A stretch of DNA of 64,000 nt from Sepiola atlantica. Taxonomy: Eukaryota; Mollusca; Cephalopoda; Sepiida; Sepiolidae. How positions within the stretch are numbered: position 1 is the first letter of the stretch; each line of letters starts with the position of its first letter. A model generated the notes under the pieces. It saw only the letters and a program-made list of their open reading frames with translations, had not been told where the DNA came from and made no database searches. Position numbers and translations under genes: made by a program. Positions 10,676 through 23,800 of this stretch are shown piece after piece. The stretch covers positions 2,604,001-2,668,000 of the forward strand of contig CAUVYP010000244.1 of assembly GCA_963556195.1 (NCBI GenBank). The letters run 5' to 3'.

Positions 10676-11230
10676 TTAGCGCGTTTTAAAGTGGATATCG
10701 CTTTTGTTTATAACTTCCACATTTATTCGAATTGTGCAACGAAACTTTGCAGACAGTCTCGAATAGGCCTTTTCTACTGAAGAAGCAAGTCTCAGAAGTG
10801 CAGCTCTTGTACTGCCGGAGATATGTCGATACAAACTGAATACGCAAAACATCAACAAAATTAAGCGCGTTTTAAAGTTGATATCGCTTTTGTTTATAAC
10901 TTCCCCATTCATTCGAATTGTGCAACGAAACTTTGCAGACAGTCGCGGAGAAACATTTTCTACTGAAGTACCAAGGTTCAGAAGGTCAGCTCTTGTACTG
11001 CCGGAGATATGTCGATACAAACTGAATACGCAAAACATCAACAAAATTAAGCGCGTTTTAAAGTTGATATCGCTTTTGTTTATAACTTCCACATTTATTA
11101 GAATTGTGCAACGAAACTTTGCAGATAGTCTCGAATAGGCCTTTTCTACTGAAGTACAAAGTTTCAGAAGTGCAGCTCTTGTACTGCCGGAGATATGTCG
11201 ATACAAACTGAATACGCAAAAAACCAACAA
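10676..11230 (-). other. Stop-free trimer, 184-codon frame, non-coding
   Basis: Monomers 10862 and 11048 both have A at base 2, so three units read through on the minus strand. Copies occur at 14208-14762, 15694-16248, 20342-20896 and 28154-28708, with two-unit remnants at 16624-16992, 25364-25732, 53635-54003 and 60889-61257. The three units belong to different subfamilies (AAC59, GAAGGTCAG, AGA-AGC), so the predicted peptide is simply three satellite translations in a row. No domain is visible. The read-through state was inherited through duplications. Confidence 0.75.
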
Positions 11231-13649
11231 AATTTAGCGCGTTTTAAAGTTGATATCGCTTTTGTTTATAACTTCCCCATTTATTCGAATTGTGCAACGA
11301 AACTTTGCAGACAGTCTCGAATAGGCCTTTTTTACTGAAGCACCAAGTGTCAGAAGTGCAGCTCTTGTACTGCCGGAGATATGTCGATACAAACTGAATA
11401 CGCAAAACATCAACAAAATTTAGCGCGTTTTAAAGTTGATATCGCTTTTTTTTATAACTTCCACATTTATTCGAATTGTGCAACGAAACTTTGCAGACAG
11501 TCTCGAATAGGCCTTTTCTACTGAAGTACCAAGTTTCAGAAGTGCAGCTCTTGTACTGCCGGAGATATGTCGATACAAACTGAATACGCAAAACATCAAC
11601 AAAATTTAGCGCGTTTTAAAGTTGATATCGCTTTTGTTTATAACTTCCCCATTTATTCGAATTGTGCAACGAAACTTTGCAGACAGTCGCGGAGACACAT
11701 TTTCTACTGAAGTACCAAGGTTCAGAAGTGCAGCTCTTGTACTGCCGGAGATATGTCGATACAAACTGAATACGCAAAACATCAACAAAATTTAGCGCGT
11801 TTTAAAGTTGATATCGCTTTTGTTTATAACTTCCACATTTATTCGAATTGTGCAACGAAACTTTGCAGATAGTCTCGAATAGGCCTTTTCTACTGAAGTA
11901 CAAAGTTTCAGAAGTGCAGCTCTTGTACTGCCGGAGATATGTCGATCCAAACTAAATACGCAAAAAACCAACAAAATTTAGCGCGTTTTAAAGTTGATAT
12001 CGCTTTTGTTTATAACTTCCACATTTATTCGAATTGTGCAACGAAACTTTGCAGACAGTCTCGAATAGGCCTTTTCTACTGTAGTACAAAGTTTCAGAAG
12101 TGCAGCTCTTGTACTGCCGGAGATATGTCGATACAAACTGAATACGCAAAACATCAACAAAATTTAGCGCGTTTTAAAGTTGATATCGCTTTTGTTTATA
12201 ACTTCCACATTTATTCGAATTGTGCAACGAAACTTTGCAGACAGTCTCAAATAGGCCTTTTCTACTGAAGTACCAAGGTTCAGAAGTGCAGCTCTTGTAC
12301 TGCCGGAGATCTGTCGATACAAACTGAATACGAAAAACATCAACAAAATTTAGCGCGTTTTAAAGTTGATATCGCTTTTGTTTATAACTTCCACATTTAC
12401 TCGAATTGTGCCACGAAACTTTGCAGACAGTCGCGGAGACACATGTTCTACTGAAGTACCAAGTTTCAGAAGTGCAGCTCTTGTACTGCCGGAGATATGT
12501 CGATACAAACTGAATACGCAAAACATCAACAAAATTTAGCGCGTTTTAAAGTTGATATCGCTTTTGTTTATAACTTCCACATTTATTCGACTTGTGCAAC
12601 GAAACTTTGCAGACAGTCTCGAATAGGCCTTTTCTACTGAGGCACCAAGTGTCAGAAGTGCAGCTCTTGTACTGCCGGAGATATGTCGATACAAACTGAA
12701 TACGCAAAACATCAACAAAATTTAGCGCGTTTTAAAGTTGATATCGCTTTTGTTTATAACTTCCACATTTATTCGAATTGTGCAACGAAACTTTGCAGAC
12801 AGTCTCGAATAGGCCTTTTCTACTGAAGTACCAGGTTTCAGAAGTGCAGCTCTTGTACTGCCGGAGATATGTCGATACAAACTGAATACGCAAAACATCA
12901 ACAAAATTTAGCGCGTTTTAAAGTTGATATCGCTTTTGTTTATAACTTCCCCATTTATTCGAATTGTGCAACGAAACTTTGCAGACAGTCGCGGAGACAC
13001 ATTTTCTACTGAAGTACTTAGGTTCAGAAGTGCAGCTCTTGTACTGCCGGAGATATGTCGATACAAACTGAATACGCAAAACATCAACAAAATTTAGCGC
13101 GTTTTAAAGTTGATATCGCTTTTGTTTATAACTTCCACATTTATTCGAATTGTGCAACGAAACTTTGCAGATAGTCTCGAATAGGCCTTTTCTACTGAAG
13201 TACAAAGTTTCAGAAGTGCAGCTCTTGTACTGCCGGAGATATGTCGATCCAAACTAAATACGCAAAAAACCAACAAAATTTAGCGCGTTTTAAAGTTGAT
13301 ATCGCTTTTGTTTATAACTTCCACATTTATTCGAATTGTGCAACGAAACTTTGCAGACAGTCTCGAATAGGCCTTTTCTACTGAAGTACCAAGTTTCAGA
13401 AGTGCAGCTCTTGTACTGCCGGAGATATGTCGATACAAACTGAATACGCAAAACATCAACAAAATTTAGCGCGTTTTAAAGTTGATATCGCTTTTGTTTA
13501 TAACTTCCCCATTTATTCGAATTGTGCAACGAAACTTTGCAGACAGTCGCGGAGACATTTTCTACTGAAGTATCAAGGTTCAGAAGTGCAGCTCTTGTAC
13601 TGCCGGAGATATGTCGATACAAACTGAATACGCAAAACATCAACAAAAT
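10862..13649. repeat. 15-monomer segmental duplication, copy 1
   Basis: This tract matches 16624-19411 at an offset of 5762 bp (31 units minus 4 bp). Shared rare markers: GAAGGTCAG (10985, 16747), ACTGTAGTAC in the monomers at 11978 and 17740, TCGACTTG at 12536 and 18298, AAGTACTTAGG at 12908 and 18670, and the 184-bp monomer at the right end. The 4-bp offset residue is explained by two intervening 184-bp monomers. Confidence 0.88.
13466..13649. repeat. 184-bp monomer, 2-bp deletion, copy 1
   Basis: GGAGACATTTT replaces GGAGACACATTTT within the type A box of a C44 monomer, a loss of one AC/CA dinucleotide near 13556. It also carries AAGTATCAAGG. The frame on both strands shifts. The same deletion appears at 14952-15135 and 19228-19411, so it marks one ancestral event spread by duplication. 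Confidence 0.92.
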
Positions 13650-14951
13650 TTAGCGCGTTTTAATGTTAATATCGCTTTTGTTTATAACTTCCACATTTAT
13701 TCGAATTGTGCAACGAAACTTTGCAGACAGTCTCGAATAGGCCTTTTCTACTGAAGTACCAAGTTTCAGAAGTGCAGCTCTTGTACTGCCGGAGATATGT
13801 CGATACAAACTGAATACGCAAAACATCAACAAAATTTAGCGCGTTTTAAAGTTGATATCGCTTTTTTTTATAACTTCCACATTTATTCGAATTGTGCAAC
13901 GAAACTTTGCAGACAGTCTCGAATAGGCCTTTTCTACTGAAGTACCAAGTTTCAGAAGTGCAGCTCTTGTACTGCCGGGGATATGTCGATACAAACTGAA
14001 TACGCAAAACATCAACAAAATTTAGCGCGTTTTAAAGTTGATATCGCTTTTGTTTATAACTTCCCCATTTATTCGAATTGTGCAACGAAACTTTGCAGAC
14101 AGTCGCGGAGACACATTTTCTACTGAAGTACCAAGGTTCAGAAGTGCAGCTCTTGTACTGCCGGAGATATGTCGATACAAACTGAATACGCAAAACATCA
14201 ACAAAATTTAGCGCGTTTTAAAGTTGATATCGCTTTTGTTTATAACTTCCACATTTATTCGAATTGTGCAACGAAACTTTGCAGACAGTCTCGAATAGGC
14301 CTTTTCTACTGAAGAAGCAAGTCTCAGAAGTGCAGCTCTTGTACTGCCGGAGATATGTCGATACAAACTGAATACGCAAAACATCAACAAAATTAAGCGC
14401 GTTTTAAAGTTGATATCGCTTTTGTTTATAACTTCCCCATTCATTCGAATTGTGCAACGAAACTTTGCAGACAGTCGCGGAGAAACATTTTCTACTGAAG
14501 TACCAAGGTTCAGAAGGTCAGCTCTTGTACTGCCGGAGATATGTCGATACAAACTGAATACGCAAAACATCAACAAAATTAAGCGCGTTTTAAAGTTGAT
14601 ATCGCTTTTGTTTATAACTTCCACATTTATTAGAATTGTGCAACGAAACTTTGCAGATAGTCTCGAATAGGCCTTTTCTACTGAAGTACAAAGTTTCAGA
14701 AGTGCAGCTCTTGTACTGCCGGAGATATGTCGATACAAACTGAATACGCAAAAAACCAACAAAATTTAGCGCGTTTTAAAGTTGATATCGCTTTTGTTTA
14801 TAACTTCCCCATTTATTCGAATTGTGCAACGAAACTTTGCAGACAGTCTCGAATAGGCCTTTTCTACTGAAGCACCAAGTGTCAGAAGTGCAGCTCTTGT
14901 ACTGCCGGAGATATGTCGATACAAACTGAATACGCAAAACATCAACAAAAT
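13650..14951. repeat. 7-monomer duplication, copy 1
   Basis: Monomers 13650-14951 match 15136-16437 at an offset of 1486 bp (8 units minus 2 bp, with the 184-bp monomer between). The tract contains the T15/A19 type B monomer, the GCCGGGGAT T8 monomer, the C44 monomer and the stop-free trimer. Copy 2 differs at monomer 15508 by GTGCCACG against GTGCAACG. Confidence 0.85.
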
Positions 14952-15135
14952 TTAGCGCGTTTTAAAGTTGATATCGCTTTTTTTTATAACTTCCACATTT
15001 ATTCGAATTGTGCAACGAAACTTTGCAGACAGTCGCGGAGACATTTTCTACTGAAGTATCAAGGTTCAGAAGTGCAGCTCTTGTACTGCCGGAGATATGT
15101 CGATACAAACTGAATACGCAAAACATCAACAAAAT
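14952..15135. repeat. 184-bp chimeric monomer, T8 left and deleted box right
   Basis: The left part has the T8 tract and CAC at codon 15, as in the T8 subfamily. The right part has the GGAGACATTTT deletion and AAGTATCAAGG, as in monomer 13466, whose own left part has GTTTAT and CCC at codon 15. It is therefore a crossover product, with the switch between bases 44 and about 88 (14996 to about 15040). Confidence 0.85.
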
Positions 15136-16437
15136 TTAGCGCGTTTTAATGTTAATATCGCTTTTGTTTATAACTTCCACATTTATTCGAATTGTGCAAC
15201 GAAACTTTGCAGACAGTCTCGAATAGGCCTTTTCTACTGAAGTACCAAGTTTCAGAAGTGCAGCTCTTGTACTGCCGGAGATATGTCGATACAAACTGAA
15301 TACGCAAAACATCAACAAAATTTAGCGCGTTTTAAAGTTGATATCGCTTTTTTTTATAACTTCCACATTTATTCGAATTGTGCAACGAAACTTTGCAGAC
15401 AGTCTCGAATAGGCCTTTTCTACTGAAGTACCAAGTTTCAGAAGTGCAGCTCTTGTACTGCCGGGGATATGTCGATACAAACTGAATACGCAAAACATCA
15501 ACAAAATTTAGCGCGTTTTAAAGTTGATATCGCTTTTGTTTATAACTTCCCCATTTATTCGAATTGTGCCACGAAACTTTGCAGACAGTCGCGGAGACAC
15601 ATTTTCTACTGAAGTACCAAGGTTCAGAAGTGCAGCTCTTGTACTGCCGGAGATATGTCGATACAAACTGAATACGCAAAACATCAACAAAATTTAGCGC
15701 GTTTTAAAGTTGATATCGCTTTTGTTTATAACTTCCACATTTATTCGAATTGTGCAACGAAACTTTGCAGACAGTCTCGAATAGGCCTTTTCTACTGAAG
15801 AAGCAAGTCTCAGAAGTGCAGCTCTTGTACTGCCGGAGATATGTCGATACAAACTGAATACGCAAAACATCAACAAAATTAAGCGCGTTTTAAAGTTGAT
15901 ATCGCTTTTGTTTATAACTTCCCCATTCATTCGAATTGTGCAACGAAACTTTGCAGACAGTCGCGGAGAAACATTTTCTACTGAAGTACCAAGGTTCAGA
16001 AGGTCAGCTCTTGTACTGCCGGAGATATGTCGATACAAACTGAATACGCAAAACATCAACAAAATTAAGCGCGTTTTAAAGTTGATATCGCTTTTGTTTA
16101 TAACTTCCACATTTATTAGAATTGTGCAACGAAACTTTGCAGATAGTCTCGAATAGGCCTTTTCTACTGAAGTACAAAGTTTCAGAAGTGCAGCTCTTGT
16201 ACTGCCGGAGATATGTCGATACAAACTGAATACGCAAAAAACCAACAAAATTTAGCGCGTTTTAAAGTTGATATCGCTTTTGTTTATAACTTCCCCATTT
16301 ATTCGAATTGTGCAACGAAACTTTGCAGACAGTCTCGAATAGGCCTTTTCTACTGAAGCACCAAGTGTCAGAAGTGCAGCTCTTGTACTGCCGGAGATAT
16401 GTCGATACAAACTGAATACGCAAAACATCAACAAAAT
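15136..16437. repeat. 7-monomer duplication, copy 2
   Basis: Second copy of 13650-14951, separated from it by the chimeric 184-bp monomer. It leads into a shortened version at 16438-17367, in which the AGA-AGC monomer of the trimer is missing and only a dimer (16624-16992) is stop-free. Confidence 0.85.
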
Positions 16438-16623
16438 TTAGCGCGTTTTAAAGTTGATATCGCTTTTTTTTATAACTTCCACATTTATTCGAATTGTGCA
16501 ACGAAACTTTGCAGACAGTCTCGAATAGGCCTTTTCTACTGAAGTACCAAGTTTCAGAAGTGCAGCTCTTGTACTGCCGGAGATATGTCGATACAAACTG
16601 AATACGCAAAACATCAACAAAAT

Positions 16624-19411
16624 TTAGCGCGTTTTAAAGTTGATATCGCTTTTGTTTATAACTTCCCCATTTATTCGAATTGTGCAACGAAACTTTGCAG
16701 ACAGTCGCGGAGAAACATTTTCTACTGAAGTACCAAGGTTCAGAAGGTCAGCTCTTGTACTGCCGGAGATATGTCGATACAAACTGAATACGCAAAACAT
16801 CAACAAAATTAAGCGCGTTTTAAAGTTGATATCGCTTTTGTTTATAACTTCCACATTTATTAGAATTGTGCAACGAAACTTTGCAGATAGTCTCGAATAG
16901 GCCTTTTCTACTGAAGTACAAAGTTTCAGAAGTGCAGCTCTTGTACTGCCGGAGATATGTCGATACAAACTGAATACGCAAAAAACCAACAAAATTTAGC
17001 GCGTTTTAAAGTTGATATCGCTTTTGTTTATAACTTCCCCATTTATTCGAATTGTGCAACGAAACTTTGCAGACAGTCTCGAATAGGCCTTTTCTACTGA
17101 AGCACCAAGTGTCAGAAGTGCAGCTCTTGTACTGCCGGAGATATGTCGATACAAACTGAATACGCAAAACATCAACAAAATTTAGCGCGTTTTAAAGTTG
17201 ATATCGCTTTTTTTTATAACTTCCACATTTATTCGAATTGTGCAACGAAACTTTGCAGACAGTCTCGAATAGGCCTTTTCTACTGAAGTACCAAGTTTCA
17301 GAAGTGCAGCTCTTGTACTGCCGGAGATATGTCGATACAAACTGAATACGCAAAACATCAACAAAATTTAGCGCGTTTTAAAGTTGATATCGCTTTTGTT
17401 TATAACTTCCCCATTTATTCGAATTGTGCAACGAAACTTTGCAGACAGTCGCGGAGACACATTTTCTACTGAAGTACCAAGGTTCAGAAGTGCAGCTCTT
17501 GTACTGCCGGAGATATGTCGATACAAACTGAATACGCAAAACATCAACAAAATTTAGCGCGTTTTAAAGTTGATATCGCTTTTGTTTATAACTTCCACAT
17601 TTATTCGAATTGTGCAACGAAACTTTGCAGATAGTCTCGAATAGGCCTTTTCTACTGAAGTACAAAGTTTCAGAAGTGCAGCTCTTGTACTGCCGGAGAT
17701 ATGTCGATCCAAACTAAATACGCAAAAAACCAACAAAATTTAGCGCGTTTTAAAGTTGATATCGCTTTTGTTTATAACTTCCACATTTATTCGAATTGTG
17801 CAACGAAACTTTGCAGACAGTCTCGAATAGGCCTTTTCTACTGTAGTACAAAGTTTCAGAAGTGCAGCTCTTGTACTGCCGGAGATATGTCGATACAAAC
17901 TGAATACGCAAAACATCAACAAAATTTAGCGCGTTTTAAAGTTGATATCGCTTTTGTTTATAACTTCCACATTTATTCGAATTGTGCAACGAAACTTTGC
18001 AGACAGTCTCAAATAGGCCTTTTCTACTGAAGTACCAAGTTTCAGAAGTGCAGCTCTTGTACTGCCGGAGATCTATCGATACAAACTGAATACGAAAAAC
18101 ATCAACAAAATTTAGCGCGTTTTAAAGTTGATATCGCTTTTGTTTATAACTTCCACATTTACGCGAATTGTGCCACGAAACTTTGCAGACAGTCGCGGAG
18201 ACACATGTTCTACTGAAGTACCAAGTTTCAGAAGTGCAGCTCTTGTACTGCCGGAGATATGTCGATACAAACTGAATACGCAAAACATCAACAAAATTTA
18301 GCGCGTTTTAAAGTTGATATCGCTTTTGTTTATAACTTCCACATTTATTCGACTTGTGCAACGAAACTTTGCAGACAGTCTCGAATAGGCCTTTTCTACT
18401 GAGGCACCAAGTGTCAGAAGTGCAGCTCTTGTACTGCCGGAGATATGTCGATACAAACTGAATACGCAAAACATCAACAAAATTTAGCGCGTTTTAAAGT
18501 TGATATCGCTTTTGTTTATAACTTCCACATTTATTCGAATTGTGCAACGAAACTTTGCAGACAGTCTCGAATAGGCCTTTTCTACTGAAGTACCAGGTTT
18601 CAGAAGTGCAGCTCTTGTACTGCCGGAGATATGTCGATACAAACTGAATACGCAAAACATCAACAAAATTTAGCGCGTTTTAAAGTTGATATCGCTTTTG
18701 TTTATAACTTCCCCATTTATTCGAATTGTGCAACGAAACTTTGCAGACAGTCGCGGAGACACATTTTCTACTGAAGTACTTAGGTTCAGAAGTGCAGCTC
18801 TTGTACTGCCGGAGATATGTCGATACAAACTGAATACGCAAAACATCAACAAAATTTAGCGCGTTTTAAAGTTGATATCGCTTTTGTTTATAACTTCCAC
18901 ATTTATTCGAATTGTGCAACGAAACTTTGCAGATAGTCTCGAATAGGCCTTTTCTACTGAAGTACAAAGTTTCAGAAGTGCAGCTCTTGTACTGCCGGAG
19001 ATATGTCGATCCAAACTAAATACGCAAAAAACCAACAAAATTTAGCGCGTTTTAAAGTTGATATCGCTTTTGTTTATAACTTCCACATTTATTCGAATTG
19101 TGCAACGAAACTTTGCAGACAGTCTCGAATAGGCCTTTTCTACTGAAGTACCAAGTTTCAGAAGTGCAGCTCTTGTACTGCCGGAGATATGTCGATACAA
19201 ACTGAATACGCAAAACATCAACAAAATTTAGCGTGTTTTAAAGTTGATATCGCTTTTGTTTATAACTTCCCCATTTATTCGAATTGTGCAACGAAACTTT
19301 GCAGACAGTCGCGGAGACATTTTCTACTGAAGTACCAAGGTTCAGAAGTGCAGCTCTTGTACTGCCGGAGATATGTCGATACAAACTGAATACGCAAAAC
19401 ATCAACACAAT
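16624..19411. repeat. 15-monomer segmental duplication, copy 2
   Basis: Second copy of 10862-13649. Differences I noticed: monomer 17926 has GATCTATCG where copy 1 has GATCTGTCG, which puts a TAG in the minus-strand frame; bases near 18160 read TTACGCGAA against TTACTCGAA; and 19233 has GCGTG against GCGCG. The copies are otherwise matched across every diagnostic site I compared. Confidence 0.87.
19228..19411. repeat. 184-bp monomer, 2-bp deletion, copy 3
   Basis: Same 2-bp deletion near 19318, at the right end of the 16624-19411 duplication. It reads AAGTACCAAGG where the first two copies read AAGTATCAAGG, so either the T arose in the other lineage or it has been lost here. It also has GCGTG near the left end, a CpG to TpG change. 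Confidence 0.9.
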
Positions 19412-20899
19412 TTAGCGCGTTTTAATGTTAATATCGCTTTTGTTTATAACTTCCACATTTATTCGAATTGTGCAACGAAACTTTGCAGACAGTCTCAAAT
19501 AGGCCTTTTCTACTGAAGTACCAAGTTTCAGAAGTGCAGCTCTTGTACTGCCGGAGATCTGTCGATACAAACTGAATACGCAAAACATCAACAAAATTTA
19601 GCGCGTTTTAAAGTTAGTAACGCTTTTGTTTATAACTTCCACATTTATTCGAATTGTGCCACGAAACTTTGCAGACAGTCGCGGAGACACATGTTCTACT
19701 GAAGTACCAAGTTTCAGAAGTGCAGCTCTTGTACTGCCGGAGATATGTCGATACAAACTGAATACGCAAAACATCAACAAAATTTAGCGCGTTTTAAAGT
19801 TGATATCGCTTTTGTTTATAACTTCCCCATTTATTCGAATTGTGCAACGAAACTTTGCAGACAGTCTCGAATAGGCCTTTTCTACTGAAGCACCAAGTGT
19901 CAGAAGTGCAGCTCTTGTACTGCCGGAGATATGTCGATACAAACTGAATACGCAAAACATCAACAAAATTTAGCGCGTTTTAAAGTTGATATCGCTTTTT
20001 TTTATAACTTCCACATTTATTCGAATTGTGCAACGAAACTTTGCAGACAGTCTCGAATAGGCCTTTTCTACTGAAGTACCAAGTTTCAGAAGTGCAGCTC
20101 TTGTACTGCCGGGGATATGTCGATACAAACTGAATACGCAAAACATCAACAAAATTTAGCGCGTTTTAAAGTTGATATCGCTTTTGTTTATAACTTCCCC
20201 ATTTAGTCGAATTGTGCAACGAAACTTTGCAGACAGTCGCGGAGACACATTTTCTACTGAAGTACCAAGGTTCAGAAGTGCAGCTCTTGTACTGCCGGAG
20301 ATATGTCGATACAAACTGAATACGCAAAACATCAACAAAATTTAGCGCGTTTTAAAGTTGATATCGCTTTTGTTTATAACTTCCACATTTATTCGAATTG
20401 TGCAACGAAACTTTGCAGACAGTCTCGAATAGGCCTTTTCTACTGAAGAAGCAAGTCTCAGAAGTGCAGCTCTTGTACTGCCGGAGATATGTCGATACAA
20501 ACTGAATACGCAAAACATCAACAAAATTAAGCGCGTTTTAAAGTTGATATCGCTTTTGTTTATAACTTCCCCATTCATTCGAATTGTGCAACGAAACTTT
20601 GCAGACAGTCGCGGAGAAACATTTTCTACTGAAGTACCAAGGTTCAGAAGGTCAGCTCTTGTACTGCCGGAGATATGTCGATACAAACTGAATACGCAAA
20701 ACATCAACAAAATTAAGCGCGTTTTAAAGTTGATATCGCTTTTGTTTATAACTTCCACATTTATTAGAATTGTGCAACGAAACTTTGCAGATAGTCTCGA
20801 ATAGGCCTTTTCTACTGAAGTACAAAGTTTCAGAAGTGCAGCTCTTGTACTGCCGGAGATATGTCGATACAAACTGAATACGCAAAAAACCAACAAAAT

Positions 20900-23800
20900 T
20901 TAGCGCGTTTTAAAGTTGATATCGCTTTTGTTTATAACTTCCACATTTATTCGAATTGGGCAACGAAACTTTGCAGACAGTCGCGGAGACACATGTTCTA
21001 CTGAAGTACCAAGTTTCAGAAGTGCAGCTCTTGTACTGCCGGAGATATGTCGATACAAACTGAATACGCAAAACATCAACTAAATTTAGCGCGTTTTAAA
21101 GTTGATATCGCTTTTGTTTATAACTTCCACATTTATTCGAATTGTGCAACGAAACTTTGCAGACAGTCTCGAATAGGCCTTTTCTACTGAGGCACCAAGT
21201 GTCAGAAGTGCAGCTCTTGTACTGCCGGAGATATGTCGATACAAACTGAATACGCAAAACATCAACAAAATTTAGCGCGTTTTAAAGTTGATATCGCTTT
21301 TGTTTATAACTTCCACATTTATTCGAATTGTGCAACGAAACTTTGCAGACAGTCTCGAATAGGCCTTTTCTACTGAAGTACCAGGTTTCAGAAGTGCAGC
21401 TCTTGTACTGCCGGAGATATGTCGATACAAACTGAATACGCAAAACATCAACAAAATTTAGCGCGTTTTAAAGTTGATATCGCTTTTGTTTATAACTTTC
21501 CCATTTATTCGAATTGTGCAACGAAACTTTGCAGACAGTCGCGGAGACACATTTTCTACTGACGTACCAAGGTTCAGAAGTGCAGCTCTTGTACTGCCGG
21601 AGATATGTCGATACAAACTGAATACGTAAAACATCAACAAAATTTAGCGCGTTTTAAAGTTGATATCGCTTTTGTTTATAACTTCCACATGTATTCGAAT
21701 TGTGCAACGAAACTTTGCAGACAGTCGCGGAGACACATGTTCTACTGAAGTACCAAGTTTCAGAAGTGCAGCTCTTGTACTGCCGGAGATATGTCGATAC
21801 AAACTGAATACGCAAAACATCAACAAAATTTAGCGCGTTTTAAAGTTGATATCGCTTTTGTTTATAACTTCCACATTTATTCGAATTGTGCAACGAAACT
21901 TTGCAGACAGTCTCGAATAGGCCTTTTCTACTGAAGTACAAAGTTTCAGAAGTGCAGCTCTTGTACTGCCGGAGATATGTCGATACAAACTGAATACGCA
22001 AAACATCAACAAAATTTAGCGCGTTTTAATGTTAATATCGCTTTTGTTTATAACTTCCACATTTATTCGAATTGTGCAACGAAACTTTGCAGACAGTCTC
22101 AAATAGGCCTTTTCTACTGAAGTACCAAGTTTCAGAAGTGCAGCTCTTGTACTGCCGGAGATCTGTCGATACAAACTGAATACGCAAAACATCAACAAAA
22201 TTTAGCGCGTTTTAAAGTTGATATCGCTTTTGTTTATAACTTCCACATTTACTCGAATTGTGCCACGAAACTTTGCAGACAGTCGCGGAGACACATGTTC
22301 TACTGAAGCACCAAGTGTCAGAAGTGCAGCTCTTGTACTGCCGGAGATATGTCGATACAAACTGAATACGCAAAACATCAACAAAATTTAGCGCGTTTTA
22401 AAGTTGATATCGCTTTTGTTTATAACTTCCACATTTATTCGAATTGTGCAACGAAACTTTGCAGACAGTCTCGAATAGGCCTTTTCTACTGAGGCACCAA
22501 GTGTCAGAAGTGCAGCTCTTGTACTGCCGGAGATATGTCGATACAAACTGAATACGCAAAACATCAACAAAATTTAGCGCGTTTTAAAGTTGATATCGCT
22601 TTTGTTTATAACTTCCACATTTATTCGAATTGTGCAACGAAACTTTGCAGACAGTCTCGAATAGGCCTTTTCTACTGAAGTACCAGGTTTCAGAAGTGCA
22701 GCTCTTGTACTGCCGGAGATATGTCGATACAAACTGAATACGCAAAACATCAACAAAATTTAGCGCGTTTTAAAGTTTATATCGCTTTTGTTTATAACTT
22801 CCCCATTTATTCGAATTGTGCAACGAAACTTTGCAGACAGTCGCGGAGACACATTTTCTACTGACGTACCAAGGTTCAGAAGTGCAGCTCTTGTACTGCC
22901 GGAGATATGTCGATACAAACTGAATACGTAAAACATCAACAAAATTTAGCGCGTTTTAAAGTTGATATCGCTTTTGTTTATAACTTCCACATGTATTCGA
23001 ATTGTGCAACGAAACTTTGCAGACAGTCGCGGAGACACATGTTCTACTGAAGTACCAAGTTTCAGAAGTGCAGCTCTTGTACTGCCGGAGATATGTCGAT
23101 ACAAACTGAATACGCAAAACATCAACAAAATTTAGCGCGTTTTAAAGTTGATATCGCTTTTGTTTATAACTTCCACATTTATTCGAATTGTGCAACGAAA
23201 CTTTGCAGACAGTCTCGAATAGGCCTTTTCTACTGAAGTACAAAGTTTCAGAAGTGCAGCTCTTGTACTGCCGGAGATATGTCGATACAAACTGAATACG
23301 CAAAACATCAACAAAATTTAGCGCGTTTTAATGTTAATATCGCTTTTGTTTATAACTTCCACATTTATTCGAATTGTGCAACGAAACTTTGCAGACAGTC
23401 TCAAATAGGCCTTTTCTACTAGAGTACCAAGTTTCAGAAGTGCAGCTCTTGTACTGCCGGAGATCTGTCGATACAAACTGAATACGCAAAACATCAACAA
23501 AATTTAGCGCGTTTTAAAGTTGATATCGCTTTTGTTTATAACTTCCACATTTACTCGAATTGTGCCACGAAACTTTGCAGACAGTCGCGGAGACACATGT
23601 TCTACTGAAGTACCAAGTTTCAGAAGTGCAGCTCTTGTACTGCCGGAGATATGTCGATACAAACTGAATACGCAAAACATCAACAAAATTTAGCGCGTTT
23701 TAAAGTTGATATCGCTTTTGTTTATAACTTCCACATTTATTCGAATTGTGCAACGAAACTTTGCAGACAGTCTCGAATAGGCCTTTTCTACTGAGGCACC

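Larger units (their letters stand above)
10118..20899. repeat. Mosaic block with T8 and AAC59 subfamilies
   Basis: A recurring six-monomer string begins at 10304, 13836, 15322 and 19970 (five of the six monomers are present in the 19970 copy). It runs: T8 subfamily (GCTTTTTTTTATAAC) with GCCGGGGAT, C44 monomer, AGA-AGC type B monomer, C44 monomer with GAAGGTCAG, AAC59 monomer, TGT/C44 monomer. A shorter version begins at 16438. Between them lie longer duplicated tracts, listed separately. The fused frames of 184 codons at 10676-11230, 14208-14762, 15694-16248 and 20342-20896 all descend from one trimer with A at base 2 in two consecutive monomers. Confidence 0.85.
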
